The translations under genes were made by a program, and so were the position numbers. From NCBI GenBank assembly GCA_947503585.1, contig CANNEJ010000029.1, positions 1 through 10,524 of the forward strand: a DNA stretch of 10,524 nucleotides, written 5' to 3'. Below, in pieces: positions 1-5,638 of the stretch. The stretch is from Anaerolineales bacterium. Its GTDB lineage: Bacteria > Chloroflexota > Anaerolineae > Anaerolineales > UBA11657. The notes below the pieces were generated by a model. That model saw only the letters and a program-made list of their open reading frames with translations, was not told the origin of the DNA and did not search any database. The stretch's first letter is position 1; every line of letters begins with the position of its first letter.

Positions 1-153
1 CACGGTGCGGATGTGCCGCATTTGGCGGCATTAGAAGGCGGCGGCGCGCGCATGGCACCCCGCCGCGGCAATCGTCGCAAGCCCGCGCGCAAAAACCCGC
101 GGGCGCCGGCGCCGCATATTTACTGCCAGTTAACGCAGTTTTATGCCGGATGA
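1..153 (+). CDS. Possible 3' end of an upstream gene (partial)
   Basis: Frame 1 is open from the window edge to a TGA at 151-153, giving 50 residues whose second half is strongly basic (RRGNRRKPARKNPR), like the unstructured tail of a nucleic-acid-binding protein. Nothing in it identifies a family. Frame 3 is also open to 161, so openness alone proves little in DNA this GC-rich. If real, this is only the tail of a gene lying mostly outside the window, ending 27 bases before the next start codon. It could equally be non-coding. Confidence 0.28.
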   Translation, partial: HGADVPHLAALEGGGARMAPRRGNRRKPARKNPRAPAPHIYCQLTQFYAG

Positions 154-156
154 GCC

Positions 157-162
157 GATAAT
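157..162 (+). promoter_or_regulatory. Possible -10 element for the Wzz-like gene
   Basis: GATAAT matches the sigma-70 -10 consensus at five of six bases and lies 18 bases before the GTG start. No acceptable -35 hexamer is visible at the right spacing. If used, it would give a very short leader of about 12 bases. Confidence 0.25.
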
Positions 163-168
163 ATCTGT

Positions 169-174
169 GGGGAA
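169..174 (+). promoter_or_regulatory. Ribosome binding site deciding the GTG start at 181
   Basis: GGGGAA sits six bases upstream of the GTG at 181. It is one of the few recognisable Shine-Dalgarno-like sites in the window and supports a GTG start here. Confidence 0.45.
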
Positions 175-180
175 CAGCAA

Positions 181-2034
181 GTGCAATCCACCTACGATAC
201 CTCCGTGACCGCGCGCGCCGCAACGGTTTCCAACGGATTGGAAGCTGTGAGTCAAAGACTCTTTACCGCAGCGGCAGCTGGTGCTGCCCTGCCATTGCCG
301 GCGCTTGCGCCCCGGCCGGCTGCCGTGGCGGACCCGGACGCGCTGCTGCCCCCAATTGAACTGCGTGAATATGTCTTTGTAATTTTCCGCCACTGGCGCG
401 TGCCGGCAGTGATGGTGTTTGTGGCGGCTATCGTGTCCGCCACACTGGGAATGGCTGGCCCAAAAACATATTCAGCAGTTGCAACCATTGCAATGCCAAC
501 AGCGGGTCTGGCGCCGCAGCAGGTGCTGGCGGCCGCCGCCTCAGACGTTGTGCTGGGCCAGCTGGTGGAGAGCGGACAGTTCGGCCACATGCAGCGCCCC
601 ATGCAGCCGCTAACGGCTGCTGATATTCGGGCGCAGGTGCAGGTTACCTCGGCGGACAATGTGGTCTTCTCTGTGGCAGCCCGCGACAGCAGTGCGGCCG
701 GGGCCGCTTTGCTGGCCAACACACTGGCAGACCACGTGGTGCGGTATTTTTCCGGTGCCGGTCTTGCAGACGCGCAGCGCACACAGCTGGCAGCTGCCGG
801 CATCGATCTGAAGCAGCTGCCGGGCGCTGCGGATGCGGCACCGCAGGAAACGTTTGCAGCGCTGCAGGCGGCGCTCAATGCGCAGCGTACGGTACTGCTG
901 GCGCAGCGCACGGCAATGGAGGCACCACGCACCGCGCTCGAAGGCGGGCTCACCGAACTGCAGGTGCAACTTGCGGCGCTTAATGTAGAGCGCTCAGTGC
1001 TGGCGGCGCCGCAGATAGCGCTGGAGGCGCAGCGCGTAGCGCTTGCGGGACAGCGCCAGCTGCCAGAGGCACAGCGGGTGCAGCTGCACGCCAAGCAGGC
1101 CGCAGAGCTGCAGAAAGCCGTGCTGCTGGTACCCCTGAAAACAACCGCTCCTGATCAAGCGTTTGAATTGAAGCTTGAGATGGCCGCAAGTTTTGCGGCG
1201 CTGCCAGAGCTGGTTGCGCTTCGCGGCCGCCTGGCCGGCAACAATCAAGAAGCGCTCAGTGGCTTTGGGAATTTCTCCCGCGCCATGCATTTGCTGTCAC
1301 AACTTCAAAATGGGGCGCAGAGTGCGGCGCAGAGTGCGGCGCAGAGTGCGGCGCAGAGTGCGGCGCAGAGTGCGGCGCAGAGTGCGGCGCAAATTACAGT
1401 GCTGGCAGCACTGCAGAACGCTCCGCAAAGTGCGCCACAGGCGAGCTTTGGTGCCTCAGACATGAATGGTGTGCGCACCGGTGTGCTGGTGGCTGCGATT
1501 GACTCACTGCTGGCAGCACTTGTGGAGCAGTATGTGCCGGGTGGCAGCTTGCAGGCGCTGTTGGATTTGAAGGCGGCGTACGATGCGAAACTTGCGGCGA
1601 ATCAACTGGAACTCGCACCATTTGTACAGCAAATTGATGCCTTGGACGAGCAGATTGCAACGAAGGTTGCGGAAATTGCAACTTATGCCCCGCAGATTTC
1701 TGCGAAAAACGGGGAGATCGAAATCAAGACCGGGGCAATTAATTCTAAGAACGCTGAGATTGCAACGCATGCCCCGCGAATAGCAGCGGTGAATGCTGAA
1801 ATTGCGCTGCGGGAAAAACAAATTGCAGGTCTTACCGCGGTGAGCGCACCGCTGCCTGTGCTGCATAGCGCGGCAGCGGAGCCAGCCACCTGGGTGGAGC
1901 CCAATTTGCGCAAAAATGTGCTGGCCGCCACGGGCGCGGCGCTGGCGCTGAGCCTGATGCTTATCTTCGGTTATGAGTACGCGTGGGGCGGCGGCCTGCC
2001 GGGCAGCTCTGCGGTACCGGCTCGCATAGACTAA
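181..2034 (+). CDS. Wzz-like chain-length-determinant family membrane protein with repeat-built coiled-coil domain
   Basis: A 617-residue protein with the layout of Wzz/polysaccharide co-polymerases. It has a cytoplasmic Ala/Pro-rich head (1-58), a first membrane span at about 74-93 entered through an LREYVFVIFRHWR motif, a beta-rich Wzz-like segment (about 94-190), a long helical region, and a second span at about 579-597 preceded by PNLRKN, as is usual for the family. Such proteins set the chain length of exported polysaccharide. No kinase domain is attached and no glycan genes are nearby, so the substrate is unknown. The helical region is unusual: heptad repeats at 234-304, six AQSA units at 379-402, and ten isoleucines exactly seven residues apart at 485-548. 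The GTG start is supported by GGGGAA six bases upstream. Family assignment rests on topology and edge motifs. A Wzz-derived scaffold with a different job is possible. Confidence 0.75.
   Translation: MQSTYDTSVTARAATVSNGLEAVSQRLFTAAAAGAALPLPALAPRPAAVADPDALLPPIELREYVFVIFRHWRVPAVMVFVAAIVSATLGMAGPKTYSAVATIAMPTAGLAPQQVLAAAASDVVLGQLVESGQFGHMQRPMQPLTAADIRAQVQVTSADNVVFSVAARDSSAAGAALLANTLADHVVRYFSGAGLADAQRTQLAAAGIDLKQLPGAADAAPQETFAALQAALNAQRTVLLAQRTAMEAPRTALEGGLTELQVQLAALNVERSVLAAPQIALEAQRVALAGQRQLPEAQRVQLHAKQAAELQKAVLLVPLKTTAPDQAFELKLEMAASFAALPELVALRGRLAGNNQEALSGFGNFSRAMHLLSQLQNGAQSAAQSAAQSAAQSAAQSAAQSAAQITVLAALQNAPQSAPQASFGASDMNGVRTGVLVAAIDSLLAALVEQYVPGGSLQALLDLKAAYDAKLAANQLELAPFVQQIDALDEQIATKVAEIATYAPQISAKNGEIEIKTGAINSKNAEIATHAPRIAAVNAEIALREKQIAGLTAVSAPLPVLHSAAAEPATWVEPNLRKNVLAATGAALALSLMLIFGYEYAWGGGLPGSSAVPARID
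880..1092 (+). repeat. Degenerate 21-bp tandem array encoding Arg/Leu heptads
   Basis: About ten consecutive 21-base units encode heptads of the form A-Q-R-T-x-L-x (residues 234-304). Leu or Met recurs at residues 239, 246, 253, 260, 267, 274, 281 and 288, is replaced by Pro at 295 and returns at 302. Arg recurs at 236, 243, 250, 271, 285, 292 and 299. The units have diverged in DNA, so this is an old duplication array maintained as a coiled coil. Confidence 0.75.
1315..1386 (+). repeat. Perfect 12-bp tandem repeat, six copies (AQSA)
   Basis: The unit GCGCAGAGTGCG is repeated six times without a single mismatch and encodes AQSA six times (residues 379-402). A degenerate seventh unit (AQIT) follows. 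Because the unit is a multiple of three, copy-number change would lengthen or shorten the protein without shifting frame. Perfect identity indicates recent expansion by slippage. Confidence 0.95.
1633..1824 (+). repeat. Second 21-bp-period array, Ile every seven residues
   Basis: Residues 485, 492, 499, 506, 513, 520, 527, 534, 541 and 548 are all isoleucine, each usually preceded by E or Q. The rest of each heptad is mostly polar or Ala, with Pro at 504 and 532. The consensus (E-I-A-x-x-A-x) differs from the Arg/Leu array earlier in the same gene, so the two arose separately. Confidence 0.8.
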
Positions 2035-2044
2035 CTGCTGCGAA

Positions 2045-2073
2045 GTGTGCGTTGCGCCATGCGCAGTGCGCAC
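2045..2073 (+). terminator. Hairpin after the Wzz-like gene
   Basis: A 13-pair stem (2045-2057 with 2061-2073) closes a CAT loop, 10 bases after the TAA stop. Three pairs are G-U wobbles, which pair only in the plus-strand RNA; the opposite RNA would have A-C mismatches. This suggests it serves the Wzz-like transcript. There is no U-tract, so it is terminator-like or a 3'-end stabiliser rather than a classic intrinsic terminator. Confidence 0.45.
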
Positions 2074-2090
2074 AACGGACTACACCCGCG

Positions 2091-2114
2091 GGCGGGCTTG
2101 CGCAGCCACCCGCC
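2091..2114 (-). terminator. Hairpin after the M23 peptidase gene
   Basis: GGCGGG (2091-2096) pairs with CCCGCC (2109-2114) around a 12-base loop. On the minus strand it lies 28 bases past the peptidase stop codon. No T-run follows, so termination is only suggested by position between two convergent genes. Confidence 0.3.
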
Positions 2115-2141
2115 AACCCGCAGGCTAGGCAGCGCCGGCTC

Positions 2142-3752
2142 TCACCATGAGATGCGGTTTTGGTCGGACACGCACGGGCAGGCGCGCACCTCGCGCGCCG
2201 GCAGCGCAAAGCTGAGGCGCCCCTTGTATGCGGTTCCATCAGACACCGCCTGCCAGCCACCCAAATTAAACGGCACCGCGCTGTCGGCTGCCATCCACTC
2301 GCCATTGAACTTGCGCGCCACGTGTACATGCGTGCCCGTGCTGCGCCCGCCCTCGCAAGACGCAACGCCAAGAGCGTCGCCGGCTAAAAGGCGCGTGCCC
2401 ACCGCCGGAATGCTGTCCGAGCGCAGGTGGAAGTAAAAGATTACCCAGCCGGTATGCTCGTTGTTGTCGCCATCAGTGTCCAGCAGGGCGGTGGCGTAGC
2501 CGTTGCGCACAATCACCCCCGGCGCAATGGCGGTAACCGGCTCGTTGGATTCGCCGCAGGTGCCGGCCAGCGCCGGTGGCGCAAAATCAATCGCGGCCCA
2601 CGGCAGCGAGCTGCCCCACACCGGGTGTGGCCCGCCGGTGAAAGACCAGATGACGCCGGCCTGAAAGGGCAGCGTGAACGCGGGCTGGCGCAAGTTTGCC
2701 GGCTGCAGCAGCAGCGCGCTGCCAAACGCATCGCCGAACAGCTGCTGGTAAGTAGCCGCAAAACCCTGCGGGCCAATACTCTGCGCAAACTCCGCCGGCT
2801 GTTCCAGCTGGCTGAAGAGCTGCAGCAGCGCCACCGTGCCGGCGTTCTGCCACGGGTCAATGCGCTGCACGGTGCCGTCCAGCAGGCGCAGCTCCACTTG
2901 CGTGCCGGCGCGCCACGCGTAATAGCCCTCGTTCAGCTGCGCGGCAGCCCACTCCAGCTGGTTGGCAATGCCGGTGCGCGTGTCCGGCGGCAGGCGCAGC
3001 GGATTGCGCGCCGCACCTTCCGGCGCGTCGGCGCTGCGCAGCAGGCCGCTGCGGTACTCCAGCAGCGCCAGCAGCACGCGCGGGTTCACCGAGTATTGCA
3101 GCGCCACCTCGTTTATCAGATCCCAGGACGGGCGCGCTTCATCCCAGCTGCCATCGCGCGCGCTGTAGGCCGGCTCGTGGCGGTGTGCCAGCCAGCCGTC
3201 AAAGTTTTGCAGCTGCGCAGCCAGGTCGCCCGGATCTTCGGCGTACACCACGGCGCTGTCCGGCAAAATTTGAAAGGCGCTGCCCAGCAGCGGCGCATAG
3301 CTGGCCGGAATGTTGATGGCGCGTCCCGGCGGCAATGTGCTTTGGAAAACCGCCAGCGCCGGGTTGGCCTTCAGGATGGCGTCCGTGGTTTGGTTGAAGC
3401 GCGCTGCCAGCGCCGGCAGCGTGTCTCCGGACTGCACCACGTATGGCAGCAGCGCGCCAAACTCCCAGCGCGCGCGCACCGGTACGGCACTGGGCTGCGC
3501 TGCCGGCGCCGCCGGCAGCAGTTCCGGCGCGGCAGCCGCCGGCGCTGCGGGCAGCGCGCCGGCAGCGGGCAGCGGCACAAAGCGCGCAATCAGCGTAATC
3601 GTCAACGCCTTTGCAGATTCAATTGTGGGCAGCGCAGCGCGCGGCGCTGCCAGCACAATTGCAACGGCTGCCAAAAAGAAGACGGCCGTCATCCAGCCCA
3701 GCAAACGGCGCTGGCGCTGGCGCTGGCGGGTGGTACGCGGTGAGAGCGGCAC
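2142..3752 (-). CDS. Membrane-anchored LysM and M23 family murein peptidase
   Basis: Predicted zinc endopeptidase that cuts peptidoglycan cross-links outside the membrane. The 536-residue protein has a basic head (RQRQRQRR), one span at about 19-36, a low-complexity Ala/Pro linker (62-93), a LysM murein-binding domain (104-150; YVVQSGDTLPALAARFN), a central helical region (205-350) and a C-terminal M23 domain. Candidate zinc and catalytic residues are His376, Asp389, His475 and His477 (GTHVHVARKFNGEW). The His-to-Asp spacing of 13 is longer than in classic LytM, but it fits a Chloroflexota-type variant that I recognise from its GPH...WAAIDFAP wording. Cys399 and Cys466 could form a disulfide. 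The GTG at 3752 was chosen because it lies 11 bases after the M20 stop and keeps the basic head and span; no Shine-Dalgarno site is visible. An ATG at 3692 would cut into the span. It is the last gene of a three-gene operon. Confidence 0.85.
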   Translation of the reverse strand: MPLSPRTTRQRQRQRRLLGWMTAVFFLAAVAIVLAAPRAALPTIESAKALTITLIARFVPLPAAGALPAAPAAAAPELLPAAPAAQPSAVPVRARWEFGALLPYVVQSGDTLPALAARFNQTTDAILKANPALAVFQSTLPPGRAINIPASYAPLLGSAFQILPDSAVVYAEDPGDLAAQLQNFDGWLAHRHEPAYSARDGSWDEARPSWDLINEVALQYSVNPRVLLALLEYRSGLLRSADAPEGAARNPLRLPPDTRTGIANQLEWAAAQLNEGYYAWRAGTQVELRLLDGTVQRIDPWQNAGTVALLQLFSQLEQPAEFAQSIGPQGFAATYQQLFGDAFGSALLLQPANLRQPAFTLPFQAGVIWSFTGGPHPVWGSSLPWAAIDFAPPALAGTCGESNEPVTAIAPGVIVRNGYATALLDTDGDNNEHTGWVIFYFHLRSDSIPAVGTRLLAGDALGVASCEGGRSTGTHVHVARKFNGEWMAADSAVPFNLGGWQAVSDGTAYKGRLSFALPAREVRACPCVSDQNRISW

Positions 3753-3763
3753 GCCGGGCGGCG

Positions 3764-5128
3764 CTAGGATTCTGCAAAGCGCTGCAGCAAGTGCGCGCTG
3801 TGGCGGATGCCCTGCTGCAGCATGTCCAGGCGCACATGCTCGTTGGGTGCATGGGCCTGCGAGCCGGGGTAGCCCGCGCCGCAGGTGACGATGGGAACTT
3901 TGAGGTGTTCGACGAATGCATGGTTGGGGCCGGAGCCGCCAGACATGGGCACCAGCAGCGGCTCGCGCCCGTACACCACGCGCGCGGTGTCGGCTGCCAT
4001 TTGCACAAACGGATGGTCGGGGTCGGTGCGCGCCGGCGGCTCGCTGCCCAGGTCTTCCACCTGCACATCGCCAAAGCCCTGCGCGTCCAGATGGCTGCGC
4101 AGTTTTTTCAAAATGTCGGCCGGGGTTTGGTTGGGCACAAGCCGGAAGTCCACTTTGGCGGCGGCCGCGGCGGGCAGCACGGTTTTGGAGCCCGCGCCCT
4201 GATAGCCGCTGTTCAGCCCGCAAATGGTGCAGGTGGGCTCAAAGCTGGCCTGGCGTTCCAGCGCTACGCCGCCCTGCACGCCGCGCAAAAATTCCGTTAC
4301 GCCATAGCGCTCGCGGTAGCTTTGCGCCGGGTCCGGGATGCGCGCCATCAGTTCCAGATCGCGGGCGCTGGGTGGCTGCACCGCATCATAAAAGCCGGGA
4401 ATCAGAATGCGCTCCTTTGCATCTTTGAGCGAGTTGAGCGCCCAGGTAAGGCGCCACGCTGCGTTGGGAAAGATGGAGCCCCCCAGCCCGGAATGGACAT
4501 CCTGCGTGAGGCTGCGTACAGAGAGCCCCACATAACAAATGCCGCGCAGGCCAAGGAACAAGTTGGGATTGCCCAGATGGTCCACGCCGCCAAACTCCCA
4601 GACGCACGCATCCGCAGCGAGGCGCTGCTTGTGTGCCGCCACAAACGGCTCAAGCCCGCTGCTGCCGGTTTCCTCTTCGCCTTCAATTACAAACTTGATG
4701 TTGCACGGGTACGCGCCGCCGTGCAGCGCCCGCACTGCATCCAGCGCAGCCAGCCGGCAGAGCAGGTTGCCTTTGTCATCGATGGCGCCGCGCGCGTACA
4801 AAGCACCGGCGCGCACGGTGGGCTCAAAGGGCGGCGAGTCCCACAGCTCCAGCGGCTCGGGCGGCTGCACATCGTAATGGTTGTAGAAGAGCAGCGTGCG
4901 TGCGCTGTGCCCGCGTACTTCGGCCACCAGCACCGGGTAGCCGCTGGTGGGCAGCAGCTCCACATCAAAGCCGCGCGCCGCCAGCAGCGTAGCCACCAGT
5001 TCGGCGCAGGCCGCCATGCCCTCGCCAGTGGCGGAGATGCTGGGCTGCGCGCACAGGCGTGCCAGCTCGGCGGTGGACTGCGCCATGTGGTTGGCGATGA
5101 AACTGTCGAGCGCAGCGCTGGCGCTCAT
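3764..5128 (-). CDS. M20 family metallodipeptidase
   Basis: A cytoplasmic di-zinc peptidase of the M20 dipeptidase group (carnosinase/CNDP2-like), 454 residues, the usual size. Visible motifs are NHYDVQPPEP (His84, Asp86), the bridging aspartate region GAIDDKGN (117-118), the catalytic and ligand glutamates in IEGEEETGS (152-153), the lid-domain signature QDVHSGLGGS, and the late His426 in AHAPNEH. Glu178 (VWEFGG) stands where many relatives have Asp and is acceptable as a ligand. The ATG overlaps the stop of the upstream gene as ATGA, with AGGTG five bases before it, so translation is probably coupled. Its partner downstream is a murein peptidase, so it may hydrolyse short cell-wall peptides; that is inference, and general nutrient dipeptide cleavage is as likely. 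Confidence 0.93.
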   Translation of the reverse strand: MSASAALDSFIANHMAQSTAELARLCAQPSISATGEGMAACAELVATLLAARGFDVELLPTSGYPVLVAEVRGHSARTLLFYNHYDVQPPEPLELWDSPPFEPTVRAGALYARGAIDDKGNLLCRLAALDAVRALHGGAYPCNIKFVIEGEEETGSSGLEPFVAAHKQRLAADACVWEFGGVDHLGNPNLFLGLRGICYVGLSVRSLTQDVHSGLGGSIFPNAAWRLTWALNSLKDAKERILIPGFYDAVQPPSARDLELMARIPDPAQSYRERYGVTEFLRGVQGGVALERQASFEPTCTICGLNSGYQGAGSKTVLPAAAAAKVDFRLVPNQTPADILKKLRSHLDAQGFGDVQVEDLGSEPPARTDPDHPFVQMAADTARVVYGREPLLVPMSGGSGPNHAFVEHLKVPIVTCGAGYPGSQAHAPNEHVRLDMLQQGIRHSAHLLQRFAES

Positions 5129-5457
5129 GCCGGCACCTGCGGCAGAAAGTGGCGGATGATGGAGCGTGCTTCGCTGAGCGGGTCTGCATTGCCGGGCAGT
5201 AGATGCTCGCTGGTGATGCGCAGGGTAAGGTGCGCGGCTGCGCTGCGAATGTGCGCCGGCTGCGCGCTGTCTTTTGCCAGGCGCTGCAGCTGCACAAAGG
5301 CGTTGGGCAGCGCTGCTATCCCCGCGCCGGCTGCCACGGCCCAGCCGGCAGCGCGCCGCGCACAGACGCGCGCGCGCCCCTCATTGCCGGCCTGGCGCGC
5401 CTGCTCGGCGAGTGCCAGCTCGCGGGCAATCGTAACTTCAGCAGCCGGGTTAAGCAT
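5125..5457 (-). CDS. Small helical protein of unknown function, first gene of the peptidase operon
   Basis: A 110-residue, Ala/Arg-rich, probably all-helical protein without signal peptide or clear membrane span. The most conserved-looking stretch is QAGNEGRARVCARRAAGW (about 22-39); the C-terminal half has LSEARSIIRHFLP. The pattern recalls HEPN-like four-helix proteins, but the catalytic Rx4-6H motif is not evident, so no function is assigned. The frame extends upstream to an ATG at 5541, but that codon lies inside a perfect TATAAT on this strand. Transcripts from that promoter could not include it, so the ATG at 5457 is preferred. It overlaps the M20 gene by four bases, which implies the two are co-expressed. 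Confidence 0.65.
   Translation of the reverse strand: MLNPAAEVTIARELALAEQARQAGNEGRARVCARRAAGWAVAAGAGIAALPNAFVQLQRLAKDSAQPAHIRSAAAHLTLRITSEHLLPGNADPLSEARSIIRHFLPQVPA
5134..5138 (-). promoter_or_regulatory. Ribosome binding site of the M20 gene
   Basis: AGGTG on the minus strand, five bases before the ATG at 5128, lies inside the last codons of the upstream gene and supports coupled translation. Confidence 0.4.
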
Positions 5458-5501
5458 GGGTTGTGGGGGCTGTGTGCGCTGCTGCAATGCGCACCGGGCT
5501 G

Positions 5502-5559
5502 CACCGGTTACGGCACGCGCTGCGCAAGTAATGTGCGGCATTATATCCGCTCACCGGTT
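5502..5559. promoter_or_regulatory. Paired CACCGGTT direct repeats around the operon promoter
   Basis: CACCGGTT occurs at 5502-5509 and again at 5552-5559, 50 bases apart (close to five helical turns). Each contains the palindrome ACCGGT. One copy lies just upstream of the minus-strand TATAAT, the other downstream of the expected start point. The arrangement would suit a regulator bridging two sites; this is only a pattern. Confidence 0.25.
5540..5545 (-). promoter_or_regulatory. -10 element (perfect TATAAT) for the three-gene peptidase operon
   Basis: The minus strand reads TATAAT exactly. The expected transcript start would be near 5533, leaving a leader of about 75 bases before the ATG at 5457. 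No good -35 is seen 16-18 bases upstream; TTCAAC at 5562-5557 is too close. Confidence 0.4.
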
Positions 5560-5602
5560 GAAATGCGCTTTTTTGCGGGCGCATGCTGTGTGCCGGACTT
5601 GG

Positions 5603-5632
5603 TTGACGCACCTGCGCGCGGTCTGTTAAACT
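5603..5632 (+). promoter_or_regulatory. Promoter placed for a leaderless transcript of the TPR-like gene
   Basis: TTGACG (5603-5608; five of six consensus bases) and TAAACT (5627-5632; four of six) are separated by 18 bases. The A of the ATG is at 5639, seven bases past the -10 box, which is where transcription would begin. No Shine-Dalgarno site precedes the ATG. Together this suggests a leaderless mRNA. Confidence 0.5.
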
Positions 5633-5638
5633 CACAGC

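Noticed and set aside
1315..1386. CRISPR-like array
   Set aside because: The 12-bp units are contiguous with no spacers, and they are in-frame codons.
1175..1465. Arg-Val-Arg-Arg repeat peptide in another frame of the Wzz-like gene
   Set aside because: It is the 12-bp repeat read out of frame; no start signal or context supports it.
2427..3743. 438-codon open frame on the plus strand
   Set aside because: It mirrors the M23 peptidase gene and encodes a Gln/Arg-rich sequence without recognisable structure.
3753..4223. N-terminal extension of the M23 protein to an ATG at 4223
   Set aside because: The added 157 residues lie entirely within the M20 gene in another frame, are Arg/Pro/His-rich, and would bury the membrane anchor in mid-protein.
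5458..5541. Earlier ATG (5541) for the small helical protein
   Set aside because: The codon falls within a perfect TATAAT on the same strand, and the added residues are low-complexity with no visible conserved pattern.
3611..5629. 672-codon open frame on the plus strand opposite the M20 and M23 genes
   Set aside because: It is antisense to a gene with complete M20 catalytic motifs; its product is an Arg/Ala/Gly/His-rich string with no domain, as expected from GC-rich shadow frames.
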